Origin: Bathynomus jamesi
Taxonomy: Eukaryota > Arthropoda > Malacostraca > Isopoda > Cirolanidae
Length of the DNA stretch: 64,000 nucleotides
NCBI GenBank assembly: GCA_023014485.1
Contig: JAJOZX010001002.1
Span: 502,001 to 566,000, forward strand
Direction of reading: 5' to 3'
The position numbers were made by a program, and so were the translations under genes. Positions 22,298 to 35,104 of the stretch are shown here, one piece after another (the first letter of the stretch is position 1; every line of letters begins with the position of its first letter). The notes beneath the pieces are model-generated. The model was given only the letters and a program-made list of their open reading frames with translations, had not been told where the DNA came from and made no database searches.

Positions 22298-23060
22298 CAG
22301 GGTGTCCCATAAGTCCAGCATCATAGGAAAAATATTGAAAAAAGGCAAAACAAAAGCTTTTATTTACAGAACATGCTCAATATGTCTGCCATTGTTTTCA
22401 GTGCACAAATTCAGACGTGATACCCAGTCAGCAAGCACACTGTGAATGATGTCAGGAGTAATGGTATTACATGCCCAATAATGCGCTGCCACAAATGTTC
22501 AACACTCTAATTTTCTCTGCATATACCAGTGCTTTCAAGTGGCCCCAGAGATAAAAATCTAGTGGCGTGAGATCCGGGCTTCTAGCTGGCCATTCCACAG
22601 GCCCTCGACATCCTATCCAATGACCAGGGAATTGTTGGTACAGGTATTCCCTTACTTGGGTGCTGTAATGTGCAGGAGCGCCATCTTGCTGGAACCATGT
22701 TGGAAATTTCCTTCTTCGTTCAAGACACTGGGAAATGCTTCTTCCTTGAGCATACGTAGGTAGGTGCTTCCAGTGACGTGTTCATCAAAAAAGAGGGGGC
22801 CTATGATGCAATCCTTCCAAATGCCACACCATACCATCACCCAAGATGCACCTTGTTCCTTTGAAGAGGTATACCAGTGAGGGTTGTTTTGAGACCAGTA
22901 GCGGGTGTTTTGTCAATTTACCTCACCATTTCCATAAAAAACAGCCTTGTCACTGAACAGAATGGTGGATGGGAAATTGGCATCCCAAGCATAAATTATG
23001 GTTTGTAGAAATAGAAGAATATGAATTTCTCCTATAATGCCGGACTTACGGGACACCCTG
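22298..23060 (-). mobile_element. mariner-like element, deleted (763 bp)
   Basis: TIRs are CAGGGTGTCCCATAAGTCC and, from the right, CAGGGTGTCCCGTAAGTCC, with TA at 22296-22297 and 23061-23062. The transposase is on the minus strand and the N-terminal half is deleted. It abuts element T1. Confidence 0.9.
22430..22900 (-). pseudogene. mariner-like transposase C-terminal half
   Basis: The minus strand gives an Asp-Glu-His segment (FFDEHVTGSTYLRML), then a frame change, then a WFQQDGAPAH block with the second catalytic Asp, then WPARSPDLTPLDFYLWG with the third. The N-terminal HTH region and first Asp are missing. At least one frameshift lies near 22690. Confidence 0.8.
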
Positions 23061-23272
23061 TAATTTAGGGTGGCAATAGCCAATAGGGGTAAAAATCCAA
23101 GTTGCCTGGAGGAGCAAGTGCGGTGGCGCGTTTGGTGCAGTTCCTGAAGAAAATCACTCAGGCAAATTTTTAGGACTTTTGATAAACATTAAGGGGTGGT
23201 ACAAGAGTAACAAAGTTTCCACCATTGTCACTTACTAATTCTCTATTTTGTATACTTTGCAGGTAGATGAAA

Positions 23273-24064
23273 AATGGCGACTACTCTAAGAAAGAATGAT
23301 GTTTTATGGCTACTGGAAACTTCTCCCAACTCATATGCCCTTACAGGAGCCAAATTGCCGTCCAAGCAGCAGGTCCTGGAATGATTCTTGTTCTTTCACC
23401 TGTCCGAGTCTCGCCCTGTCAGAGAAAGTAGCCGACTGGTGATGACAGAGGTCGAACAGATGTGGAAGAATGCAAGTCTTCCGACTCAAGCTACACACCA
23501 GGCACAAGACAAGCTGGAGAACCTCCATTCTGAGTGGAGAAGCTTGAAGAAATTACGAGCGAGGTGTACCAAAACCCAGATGGACAAGGAGAAGGTCTGA
23601 AAGGCCTGTTCGATTGCGCTCACGGTGATGTGCTCAAAATCATCAAAAATAAAGAAGACAAGCAGTTTCTTCTTGCGCAGCGTGAGCCTGGTCGTCGAGG
23701 AACTATAGGACTTGTTGATCAGAAGTATATTAGACAAGAGGAGAACAAAATGACGCGGCAGCGTGAGCAAGAGAAAAGGAAACGAAGGAACCTGAATGAA
23801 CTTCAGAAGATGGACAGGTCCGTGGTTTTGGAGTCGAGCAGCAGTTCTACAAACGAGGATACTGACAAGGAAGATGAGGTGAATGTCGGAGCAATAGGAG
23901 GCGCGTCATCTGCCACTCCCAAGAGGAAAAGATCAAGAGCGTTAAATCAGATTGTTACTCAAGAACTGGCGCGAGCGTTGGACCGCACAAAGATATCCAA
24001 TCGCCGGGCAGTCCATGTTGTGGCCAATACCTTAGCAGCTGCTGGACAAAGTATGGAGCACTAC
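23273..24064 (+). pseudogene. T1 transposase, N-terminal part
   Basis: It begins at the ATG of ATGGCGACTACTC. The N-terminal module has the pattern LPSKQQVL, then FFHL, then EQMWKNASLPT and WRSLKK; the same spacing of LPT-x-L, W-x2-A and LPT is seen in T2, T3 and T4, so this is a shared domain, possibly for DNA binding. Two or three frameshifts separate the pieces (near 23380 and 23550). A Lys/Arg-rich region and a Ser-rich linker follow. It ends at the hAT insertion. Confidence 0.7.
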
Positions 24065-25586
24065 TAGTGATGTAAAAAAACCGTTTTTTTTGTTTTTTGT
24101 TATTTTTTTTGTCATTTTTTTTGTTTTTTTTTGTTTTTTTTTGTTTTTTTTAATAATTAATATAGATATTGCCAATTTAATTATAAGGTATACTTTTGCA
24201 ATGATATATATTATAAAAATAAATAAATAAATAATAAAATAGGCCATATGGTACCAGTATAGAATGTCCTTTTCACCCTATTTACAGAAAAAACTGGCCT
24301 CTTTCTTGCACTGAAAGTCTTGTATCTTGAGATCCATTAAACTTGCAAGAACACTGGCTGGGAGCTGACTGCCCATTGTCCAACCTTCCCAGGACTCTCC
24401 CATCCATGCCTCGGATTTTGAATCTCCCACTTAACCTTTAGACCCGCGATGACATATTCTCCCCCCCCCACGAGACCATCCATATATATATATACATACA
24501 CATACACCCATATACATATATACCAATATATACATAAATACTTATATACACATTTATATCTATTGTATACCCCATACACATGCATACATCCAGAATTCCA
24601 GATACATACGCATGCATACTCACATATATACCTACACAAACTCATACACCTCTATTTCGCCCTTTCATTACCTCCGAGATCATTTAGCACATACAGTAAT
24701 ATCCATACAGCCAAAAGAAACCAATTAAGCACAGACAGAGCAGCAAAGCTAGTATTTATATCCCAAAATGCAAAATTCCAAGAAAGTGAAGTAAACATGG
24801 TGCTACATTGGCTTCGTCAACATCCAAATCTGCAATAAATACCAGTACCTGTGATATTGAAACTATTTGCTTTAATCAATCTAGTGATAATGATTCTTCA
24901 ATGGAAATAGAATCAGATAATGAAAGTTAAACAGCATTAGGTTAACACAAAGGTTAAAGAAAGAGATGAATATTTATATTTTTTTTATTTTTCTATTTGG
25001 AATATATATATATATATATATATATACTGGTATTCTTGCCAATCACAATTATATCTATTGTTTTATACCAGTATTATGGATATTATACCAGTACCTGTGA
25101 TATTGAAACTAGCATATATGCTCTACCCAATCTAGTGATGATTCTTCCATGGAAATGTAGGTTAACAAAAAGGTTCAAAAAAAGGTGAATATTTTCCTTT
25201 TCTATCTGGAATATATATACTGGTACTCTTGCCAATCACAATTATGTATATTGTTTGAAACGAGGAAGAATGTTTTATGTTCTAGTTAAAAAATATATAT
25301 ACATATAAAAATGAGGGTTTTTTTTCCTTTCTATTATATACTTTTTGCATGATTCAATTTTTCTAAAAGATGACTATATAGTATATATACTAGGTATAAC
25401 CGTATAAGCATGGTAGTATAGTAAATTATAGGTAATACTAATATACTTATTAGATTAAAGGAAAAAAAATATGGAATAAGTTTAAAACAATAAAAAACAA
25501 AAAAAACAGACTACCTTCGTTTTAAACAAAAAAAATGACAAAAAAAACAAAAAAAATGACACAATAAAAAACGACTCACATCACTA
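24065..25586. mobile_element. hAT element inside T1, 1.5 kb
   Basis: TIRs begin TAGTGATGT at both ends, with a perfect 8-bp TSD AGCACTAC (24057-24064 and 25587-25594). Removing it with one TSD copy keeps the T1 transposase frame open across the site. The inside is simple-sequence rich: T/G runs, ATACATA-type microsatellites (24480-24640), and a tandem duplication (24840-25260). No transposase remains. Confidence 0.9.
24840..25260 (+). repeat. imperfect tandem duplication, about 220-bp unit
   Basis: Both units read ACCAGTACCTGTGATATTGA, then AATCTAGTGAT, AGGTTAACA-x-AAAGGTT, a (TA)n tract and TTGCCAATCACAATTAT. The units start near 24840 and 25088. The second is shorter because its (TA)n is contracted. 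Confidence 0.75.
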
Positions 25587-27071
25587 AGCACTACGCATTG
25601 AATCGAGAGACAATCCGACTAGCTCTAATGAAATTCCGCCAAGACATCGCGGATGAGCTGAGAAGGTCCTTTTCCCCCACGGTACCATTAACAGTTCATT
25701 GGGATGGCAAGCTCCTTCCAGACCTTACAAACAAAGAGAAGGTCGATCGCCTTCCAGTCCTGGTTTCAGGAGAAGGTGTGATGAAGCTGTTGGGGGTACC
25801 AAAGCTGCCATCATCAACAGGTCTGGCGCAGGCAACAGCAGTGCATGACATGCTGGAAGACTGGCAGTTATCTCCCAGGATCGTAGCCATGTCTTTTGAC
25901 ACATCATCATGTAACACCGGTCGCTTGAACGGCACTTGTCAATTCCTCGAGCAGAAGCTCGGGAAGAAACTTCTCAATCTTGCTTGTCGTCACCACATCA
26001 CGGAAATAGTTCTCGAAAAAGTTTTTGAAGCCTTAGTAGCATGCTCTTCAGGACCAAAGATCAAGCTCTTTCAAAGATTGGCGGAGGTGTGGCCAAAGAT
26101 TATAAAGGATTCGTTTCTTTCTGCTGAGGGAGACCATGAGGTGGCAGATTGGATGCACGCATTCAAGGAGAAAGTTGCAGAGTTTGTGCACAAACAGTTG
26201 AGATCTCAGCAGCCTCGCAATGATTACTGTGAATTCCTGGAACTCGTACCGTACTGCTATTTCTCGGAATAAGTCTACCACAGGGAAATCATATTCAAAC
26301 TCCGGGTGCCCTCCACAGGGCATGGTGGATGGCAAAATGCATCTATGCATTTAAGATGATCTTGTACCATCACCAGTTGCGGAACTTGATCAGTTGCGGA
26401 ACTTGGGGAAACTCACGGACCAGGAGCTCCAGGGTGTTACTGACTTCTGCCTCTTTGTTGCAGAGATTTACGTTAAAGTTTGGTTCAATGCCCTGGTAGC
26501 CAGATATGCTCCGCGGTTGGACTTGGAGCTGATACAAAAGCTGGTGCAGTACAGACAAGTTAACCGACGCGTGGCAGAGGCCGCTTTGAAAGGGATCACT
26601 AGCCATCTTTGGTACTTAAGTGAAAAGTTGGTCGCTTTGGCCTTTTTTGATGAATATCTCAGCAGCGCGGTGAAAAGAGGCATGGTTGAGGTGCTCAAAA
26701 ATGAAGAAAGGAAGAGTCCTTCGCCTCGTGTGACAATTGATGTGGGAGATGCTGAACATCTTTCTTTGGCAGCCTTTGTCACGAAGAACACATTGGCCTT
26801 CTTCCACCTGCTCCAGCTTCCCACATCCTTCCTCTCCAAGGATCCGGAGCAGTGGGAAGATGAAGATTTTCAACAAGCGAAACAGCGCGTCTCTGCCATC
26901 AGTGTTGTCAATGATCCTGCAGAAAGAAGAGTTGCCCTAATGAAAGATTTTAATGCTGTGCTGACCACACAGGAGGATCAACAGCAATACGTTCTTCAGG
27001 TTGTGGAGCAGCACCGGAAGATGTTCCCTGATGCCAATAAATCCACGTTCATTCGAAGCCAGAAAAATTAG
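25587..27071 (+). pseudogene. T1 transposase, catalytic part
   Basis: 25598-26272 carries VHWDGKLL (likely first acidic site), then about 75 residues later MSFDTSSCNTG (second), then ACRHHITEIVL (C-x2-H). After a stop and shift near 26272, the frame 26394-27071 ends with VVNDPAERRVALMKDF, in the place of the hAT E-x2-F-S block. The order matches hAT enzymes but the motifs are different. The QARWMA block, present in T3, is damaged here. The stop and shift make it inactive. Confidence 0.75.
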
Positions 27072-27468
27072 GCATAATTGTAATCTATCAGATCACTACA
27101 AGCTATTGCAGTCCTATTTGAGGTTGTTTGAGTCTTATCAGAATTTCGTTCTTTTCAGTTTTTTGTTTTGTATAACTTTGAAGCTCACTCGAACACTTGT
27201 TTCCAATAGCCTAGAGCACAAAGTTCTTTGTGTCTTGTACCACCACTTAAAATAAGATTAGGAACTTGAAATTTGGCAGAATTTGTTTTTTCAATAAACT
27301 GAATAAAATGAGCACCCACACATTTTAAATTTTGCGACTTCATTTTTTATTGCCACCCTACGGGCCTGTATATTGTAAACATGTATAGTTTTTCCATATA
27401 CTGGGGGGCCCAAAGGAAAAATTTGCATGTTATACATTAAATTTTTTTATAAACAGTCTGTTTTAAAC

Positions 27469-30107
27469 CAGGGCTGTGGAGTTGGAGTCAGAAGCAATTT
27501 TGGTGCTGCTGGAGTCGGAGTCAGTAAAAATGTACCGACTCCGACCTCAATATAAATTTTAATAAAATATGTTTTTGTGTGTGATATCACTGGCAGCTAT
27601 GGTGGTTAAACGACTTAAATAATAAACACAATGTTTTCCATTTCAGACACTAATGCCATTAATTCATTTTTCTTTTCAGATAATATTTTTTATTTTTAAT
27701 GCTTATTTAATTTTGAGTTCTTTCTAAATTTCATAAGTTTTTAACTTTCAAGTCTAAAACCCCTTTCACAATGGCAAAGACACTTCCAACAAAGTCTGCA
27801 GTTTTTTAATATTTTACAATAACCACAGATGGGAAACATTTCGTGTGTCAGTGTATGATAGATGATGATGATGGTGAAAAATTATGTGAAGCAAAAATCA
27901 ATGGTTTTACTGGCTCTGATAAAAATGCACCAACCAGAGCATCAAATTTGAAAAGACATTTGCAGTGTTTCCATCCCAAAATTTTAGAAGTTGTCATTGA
28001 GAAAGATAGTAATAAAAACCTTCCAACTACTTCAAAGTTAACAAAAGATCAGAAATCTACTGAATGACAAGCACCACTTACAAGATTCTTTACTACAGAC
28101 AAAGTTACTATAACAATGACCACAGAAAAGTTCAAGAAGACATCATCGAACTGGTGGTAAGAAATGGTGTAGCCTTATCTTTATTTTCACAACCAGCCTT
28201 TCTAGGCCTAAATGGAAAAATGGCCAAGAAACTTGGAGTTTCTCTGGAAAGACAAAGTATCAGAAAAATTATAGTTGAAGAAGCCACAAATAAAAAGGAA
28301 GAACTTCAAAGAACTCTTAAGGGATGCTTCATGTTTATTAAAATGGATGCAGCCACGCGTCATAGAGTTAACTATTTTGCCATCACTGCTAGATTTGTTG
28401 ATGGTAACTCAGACATTGGGAGTAAAGGACACCGAGGCGCATCATGACAGCAACTATCTTCAGAAGTTAGTGGAGGAAGTTTTACAAGACTTTGTAATTA
28501 AGAAAGAGCAGATTCTATGTATTGTCACAGATAATGCTTCAAACATGCTAAGCACGATAGAAAAGCTGAATAAAGTTGATGAAGAAAAAGTGGCTAATGA
28601 AGATGACATTCCTGAAACTGATTCTCAAACAGCACAAACAGGACAGAGCGATGAAATTTTTGATGATATTGTTGAAGAAGCATCTAAACTCTTTCTAATC
28701 CAACATATGCATTGTGTTGTACATACATTGCAGCTAGCAATAAGAGATGGATTGAAAGATCACCATGCAGCTACTCTGATAGGCAAGTTGAGGCAAGTAG
28801 CCACTGCAGCCAGGACCTCTAAAATTGATGCTATTATCCAGAGACATGCAAGAAAGGGGGCTATTTTGGACCAAGCGACACGCTGGGGGAGCACATATAT
28901 GATGATTAAGCGTTTGCTTGATCTGAAACCCTTCCTAGAAAACATTGATAATCCCAATGTTTCACTAACTGAAATTCAATGGAGGGAGGTTACACAATTA
29001 GAAGCTCTGCTTGCTCACCCTTATACTGTCACCAAAAAGTTGCAAGCAGAGGATTTAACTCCTGGTACATTCCTATGGGAATGGAAAAATGTATTATTTC
29101 ATCTATCCCAAACTGGAGGATTAATTGCTGATGGAATTGTATCCTCAATGAAGAAAAGAGAGGGTCTGCTACTGGAAAATGAGATCTTATTAGCTGCTGT
29201 CTACATAGATCCAATGAACCAAATTTTGTTGACCGAAGAACAAATTGCTAAAGCAAAAGAGGCCCTCTGCGAGGTTGCAGTTCGCAAAAAAGGGCTATTA
29301 CCTGAAAATCCTGAACCACAGGATGAAGATATGAGTAGTAAGTCCCTCTCATCCTCTTCAAATGATGAAGAATTAGACTTTCAAAAATATTTAGATAAAA
29401 TTGAACGCTCAAAAGCAAAGCGTCGGCACTTAAACGTGCATAGGCAACCTTTTGATGTTAAACTAATGAAATTTAAGCAAGATTTTTTTGATGGCCTAAA
29501 AGAAGTGGAAAAATATGATCGCTCATCTAAACTGACAAGACAAGAAGTCTCCCCGCATATCCAGAGATTTTAAGAGATACAGCTATGATAGTAACAGCCA
29601 TGCCACCCACTCAGGTCAGTGTGGAGAGACTGTTTTCCGCACTGAAAATAATTAAATCAGATTTAAGGGCTTCAATGAAAGAGGATCTGGCAGAAGCAAT
29701 TCTGTTCCTAAGAACAAGTTATTCGTAAATTTTAGATTTTCACCTTTGGCCTTAGTTTAATAAATTTTGCAGGAATACTTTTACATTTTTGATTGCATTT
29801 AATGAAATTTTTATTTTGTCATAGTCTTAAATTTAATTTTTGTTTTGTTTTATGCTCAATAAATTTTGTTTTTTCATAAATAAAAAATAAAAAAGTCATA
29901 ATGGCATTGCTACAACCATTAGACTCAAACTTTGCAGGTTATGGGTTTAAAAAGTAGCCTCATGATTCACGTGGTGGTGATGAAATGCCTCTTTTGTAAT
30001 TATCATCATAGCAGATTTAGAATTAATATACCTTCGGAGTCGGAGTCGGATAGACAAAAAATTGAGGAGTCAGAGTCAGTTTTTTATGTGCCAACTCCAC
30101 AGCCTTG
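27469..30107 (+). mobile_element. hAT transposon, nearly full length (2.64 kb)
   Basis: TIRs are CAGGGCTGTGGAG and, from the right, CAAGGCTGTGGAG, with a perfect 8-bp TSD TTTTAAAC (27461-27468 and 30108-30115). The subterminal GAGTCGGAGTC words occur near both ends and probably bind the transposase. It encodes a BED-finger hAT transposase with frameshifts. Confidence 0.93.
27771..29728 (+). pseudogene. hAT transposase (BED finger), frameshifted
   Basis: The likely start is ATG at 27771. A BED-like finger follows (CQCMI and, later, SNLKRHLQCFH). The catalytic region lies at 28275-29573: a first Asp region that is damaged, CIVTDNASNM (second Asp), HCVVHTLQLA (C/H motif), DQATRWGSTYMM (RW motif). 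The C-terminal dimerization block PPTQVSVERLFSALK sits at about 29600-29650 in another frame. At least four frame changes (near 27810, 28066, 28350, 29570) make it inactive. Confidence 0.88.
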
Positions 30108-30333
30108 TTTTAAACCATGTGAAATGAGTTAAAAGGAATAAAGTAGGAACTTAGAAAGAGAAAGGTTACTCAAGACCTATTTAAATATAAAAGTTCAAGA
30201 GGCCAACTTCTCAAGTTTAGTTAAAGTTATGTCAATCAGTTTGACTCCCCTTAGCTATAGGAAATTAATAGAATTAAAGTAAAATTATTAAGCATTTTAA
30301 CTTTGCTCATTATTTGTGTTAGGTTTATAAGTC

Positions 30334-31308
30334 ACCAACCAGTCTTAATTTTTTCTTGTAAAAGTTTTCTGGCTTTCAAAGTAGTCTTTCTTTGAGGCCT
30401 GTCTGGTTTAGTCTGAGTTACATCAGGTACATTGAGAGATTCCTCCTCAATAGTATCTTGATCCATCCTTTTGGGTAATGGTTCTAACTTAGCCCCAAAC
30501 TCCAAAGGATATAGTAATGTGATATCTCTGGTGGTTTCACCAGTTGGTGTTTTCAGTTTTACAATCCTGGTAATTTCGTCTGAAAGTCACCAGTTTTGAG
30601 TTCTAAGACTTTTCCCATTGACCAATGTTGTCTTGGAGTCTTGTCATGGATCAACACAATGTCCCCAATTTTGTTTTGTTAATTGTTTATGTCTTTCTCT
30701 AAGACTTGTTAAGTATTCTTCTCTCCATTTTGTTATAAACTGAGTTTTGATTTGTGTCAAATGTTGGTATTTTGTGTTGAGTTCTTTGTGTCCTACTACC
30801 CACTCTGGATCCTCTGTACTGTTATGTTCATATTCTGGTAGCATGTTTACTGTTTCTCTCTTAATTAGGTGGTTTGGTGCGAGAGGTTCTGGCTCATTAA
30901 TACCATCTCCCACATAAGTTAATGGTCTGTTGTTGATAACATTTTCAGTTTCTGACAGAATAGTCATGAGTTCAAAAAGTTGTAGATGTTTGGTCCCAAT
31001 AGTCTTTTTAAGGCAGTTCTTTACAGTCTGTACGGTATGTTTCTTTCCAAAATGGAACCATACCATCGTGTATTAACAGGAATGTACTTCCAGGTTGTAT
31101 TTGATTAAATGAGTTTGTACTGTTTCACTGTCACAAATCTGATGATAATTCTTTCACCAGATTTAAAGTATGTAGCATTGTCTGACCATATAGTTTTGGG
31201 TACAGAACTATGTGCACAAAATCGTCTGAAAGCAGCAATAAAAGCTTCTGCTGTCAGATCTTCTACTATGTCTAGACACATGGCGTGTGTTGCAGCACAG
31301 GTGAAGAG
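30334..31308 (-). pseudogene. BEL/Pao integrase fragment
   Basis: The minus strand reads the integrase core (VPKTIWSDNATYF, then a stretch with NNRPLTYVGDG and EPLAPNHLI) and continues through a C-terminal KTPRQHW region to the stop near 30334. It is clearly related to the integrase at 57780-59055, about 65% by eye. It stops abruptly at 31308, where T2 begins; the rest of the retrotransposon was not found on the far side of T2. Confidence 0.85.
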
Positions 31309-34283
31309 TAGGGTGGAGCATTTTTACACTTTTTTTGATTTTCATTTTGTAATAGTGCGGAAAAGTGGCTCTTCCACATCAAAAGTGTGTGTGTAAAATC
31401 TCAGAGATCTGCAATATCATCATCTGCCTCTGCATGCGCATTGAAAATCCAAAAAATGTGCCAAAATACGCATTTTTTCAATATTTTCTTATAGTTTTAA
31501 TTTTCATCCTACCTTCTTGTAATAGTGAGGAAAAGCATCCTAAAGGTTTATTTTAGATTAGTTTTAAATATTTTTGTCCTGCAATAATATCTTCTGCCAC
31601 CACAAACATTCCAAACTACGGAAAAATCTGCATAAATCATGTATTTTGCATATTCAGCCTATATGCTAATAAATTCACTTTGTACATCATGTAGTACTCC
31701 CACATTGTTCTAGAAGCTTCCCCACAGCCTGGTATGGTGTGTTGCTTGTCATTGCCATATATGGCAATGAGTCAGTGAGTGATGACTGATGAGTCATGAC
31801 TCACAACACTCTACCAGGCCTTCTTGCTCTCACTTCCCTGCAGTGTTGTGCTAGCTACATTTTGGGTAAGATGTGGATTGTGTTGCTCTTGCTGTTAATA
31901 CATCTTTGCAACATGACAACACGCATATGTGGACATATACTGCATATTTTAGTGCATAATAATACGTTGGTAATATTTTATGTTTTAGGAGTAATTTCTT
32001 AATTTTTATATTAATTACTGTGTTTTTCACAATGTCAGTACCAGCTCAAGCAACAAGAACTTCTTCAAGTTGCCCTATATTTGGGGCTCCAGCTGATCTA
32101 GACAAGAGGTGCCTTCCAACCTATAAGGACATCATGAAATATTTTCATCAAATAAGGTTGAATCTGAAGACATCAAAGAAAGAGCCTACAGTTGCAGAAA
32201 TTTTGGGTGTTCTCTCAAAAACTCTTGAAGATTTGTGGAAAACAGCCTCTATTCCTACTGTTTCTCATAACCGTGTCATTCAAATGATTAAGAATTACCA
32301 TGAAAAATGTCAAAACCTTCTAAAGTCAATAAAAAGGAAACAGGATAGTGACTCATTCAAAATTAAATTACAAACATTTCAAAATGAGGCAGAAAACAAA
32401 TTATTTGACATCAGTGCTTGCAAATGTGAAAATTTTGATAAGCATTCATGTGAAAACCATCTCAAGGTTCCAGCAATTGAACAAGACTTCCTTAAAGATC
32501 AGAGAAGAACAAGAAAATTGGCAATAGGCTCTCTTGATGTTTCACAAACTCGTAAAGATCTAGCAACTATTGCTAGAAGACAACAGAGAATGAAACAGTA
32601 TGAACCAAAACCATCTACCAGTAAAGGACAAGCAACTGAAACACTGTCATCAACATCAAGTGAAACAGAAGGAACAGATTCTGATTATGAACCGACACAG
32701 AGAATCAAATCAATGGAACAATCTCATCATGGGCTATAGCTTATGACAGAAATGGTGTGTCAGACAGGTCTGCTGCTATAATTGCTTCAGCTGTTCTTGA
32801 AGATGTGGGAATTATAAATGAAAAAGATTTAAGTTCAGTAATAGACAGATGCAAAGTAAGGAGAGCTAGAAAAAGAGAGATCTATCATTCAAGAGAGATT
32901 ATGAAGAAGAAACTATGGAGAGTATCTATTTCGATGGAAGAAAGGACAGAACTGCAGCGCAAGAAAAAGTTGGCAGTAAAGGTTATCAAAAAAATATAAT
33001 AGAAGAACATGTCACTTTGCTTCAAGAACCAAACTCGCATTATATTGGGCATGTAACTCCCACTTCTGGCTCAGCACAGAGTATATCTTCTGCAATTTTG
33101 GATTTTTTTTCATTCAAATGAGATTGATACTTCAGAAGTTAAAGCCATTGGATGTGACGGGACAGCAGTTAATACAGGACCTAAAGGAGGAGTGATAAGA
33201 AGTATTGAAGAGCACTTTCAGAGAGCACTCCAGTGGCTGATTTGCTTGCTTCACACTAATGAACTTCCCTTGCGGCACATAGTGACTGACATTGATGGTA
33301 AAAAAACAGGTCCTCAGAGTTTTACAGGGCCTATAGGAAAAGAGTTAATTGATTGTGAAAAGAGACCTGTTGTTGAGTTTGAAGCAGCTGAAGCAGAAGA
33401 AATTGTAGTTGACAGAGATGATCTGAGCACAGATCAGAAATATTTGGCAGAAATCTATGATGCTGTGTCAAAAGGTGAATGTACTCCCTCTAGCTCAAAG
33501 GAAACCAGGCAAAATGGCACACTCCAGATGGGTGACAACTGCTAACCGCATACTTTGTCTCTACATTTCAACTGAAGAACCTTCAGACAACCTTAAGTGT
33601 ATCGTGGATTATATTATGAAAATTTATATTCCAAATGATCATGTTATTCAGAGAAATTCCTATTTTTCTCATCCTGAGAATGTTCTCCTTAGTATGATTC
33701 ACAATGAAACAAAACATATCAGAGAATTAGGATGGAGGAGAATCCTTAAAGCAAGAGATTCTGAGTCAGCCGCAGTGAGTGTGTTTAAATTGCCCACGTT
33801 GAACTTTCAGTGCAGTGAGTACTACATGATTAAGTGGTAAACTTGTGAGCTGTCAGAGCCTCCTCTGACAAAAGTTCTATCATGCTCCAACATCCTGAAC
33901 TATATCTCATCAGGAGATGTACCTGATTTCATCTCACGCTTTCCTTGCCACACCCAAGCGGTTGAATGGCATATAAAGCTGGTAACAGAGGCTTCAGCTG
34001 CAGTATGTGGTTCACAGGCAAGGGATGGATTTATCAGAGCAAGATTAGAATCCAGAGAGAAAATGCCAAGAATGGAAACAAAAAGTGACTACAATGTGTA
34101 ACTAGCTTATCTGATGAGTTGAGCAAATCTGATGAGTTGAGCGCACAGTTGATAGAGTTTACGTATTATATATTTTAATGCATTATTTTAAATGTTACAG
34201 AAATGTCACACCTACTCATGTAGGGCTAAATTTAATAATGCACAAATTTAATAATACACAAAATAATTTTTGAAGATACCCTA
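31309..34283 (+). mobile_element. element T2 (TAGGG family)
   Basis: The left end TAGGGTGGAGCATTTTTACA begins immediately after the Pao fragment. A candidate right end (complement TAGGGTATCTTCAAAA) is at 34283. No TSD is seen and the right end is uncertain. The transposase is closest to that of T4. Confidence 0.6.
32032..34100 (+). pseudogene. T2 transposase, frameshifted
   Basis: ATG at 32032 opens a 235-residue frame: N-terminal module (LPTYKDIMKYF, LWKTASIPT), then a KLFDIS-x-CKC cluster. Next come 32757-32999 (SAAIIASAVLEDVGII) and YFDGRKD in another frame (first acidic site). GCDGTAVNTGPKGG (second, near 33150) and CLLHTNELPLRH (near 33250) follow. HSRWVTTANR is near 33520 and CHTQAVEWHIKLVTEA near 33950. 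All blocks occur in T4 in the same order. There are at least four frame changes. Confidence 0.75.
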
Positions 34284-35078
34284 CACAAAAAAATTTGATA
34301 ATGCACATTTTATGTATTAATACATGCTAAAATAGCCTATGATGTGTACAATACACACAATACTTTAGCATTTGCAGCTGGCAGTAACATGCCCAGTAGT
34401 TCATCTCTTGTATAACTGGCTAATTTATATCAATTCATCTTTCTCATACTCCTCTGGATGATTACATTATTTTTATAGTGATGTTTTTGAAATTTGTTAT
34501 ACTTCTTGTTATATATTATTTTATATGCAATATTATTATTATTATTATTATTATTCATTTATTGTACAATGATTTAAAAGCTTTTATTTAGGTAAAAATT
34601 ACTTTATACATGATTTTTTAAGCTTTTATCCCCCTAGCCCCATTTATATTATGAGAGATGGTTGTGACCTGCACGATTTTATGCTGCATGAGCTTTTTCA
34701 GGAACAGAACCCCCATGCAGGTCGGGGGATCACTGTATTAATGAAGATGCAATTTTTAATTTAAAAGTATAGTATAAAATACGTAAAAATAATATGAAAT
34801 AATATATAAAATGGTAGGGCTATATTAACAATATTAACTTTAACAGGAATATATGCATAAACCACCCAATAGCCTCACCACCCAGCAAAACCTTGAGAAC
34901 CAAGCTCCTAAGTCATCTCATGTAAGTGTTATTTGACATTTTGCAACTAAAGTTTACAATTAAATCTTGCTTTTGTTTAATTTCATTCCATTTCTGAAAG
35001 ATACGGTACAGTAATATTTAGGTGAGAAAAATAACCAGAAATCATTTGTCCCAGAACCAGAAAGCACCTCAGGAATGT
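34284..35078. other. no gene; (ATT)n and a pogo-like MITE end
   Basis: No coding sequence is recognised. There is an (ATT)n tract at 34531-34555. At about 34720-34738 the words CGGGGGATCACTGTA resemble one end of a pogo-type MITE, without a partner. Confidence 0.4.
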
Positions 35079-35104
35079 AACCCAGGCAGGGATGGGGTCA
35101 AATA

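Larger units (their letters stand above)
23066..27360 (+). mobile_element. element T1 (TAGGG family)
   Basis: The ends are TAGGGTGGCAATA at the left and its complement TATTGCCACCCTA at the right. No TSD is visible; the left flank is overwritten by the mariner two to five bases away. The transposase (23273-27071) is related to those in T2, T3 and T4. A hAT element (24065-25586) interrupts it. Confidence 0.75.

Noticed and set aside
24449..24838. 129-residue frame rich in Tyr, Thr and His
   Set aside because: It runs through an ATACACA microsatellite on both strands; composition is that of the repeat and no domain is visible.
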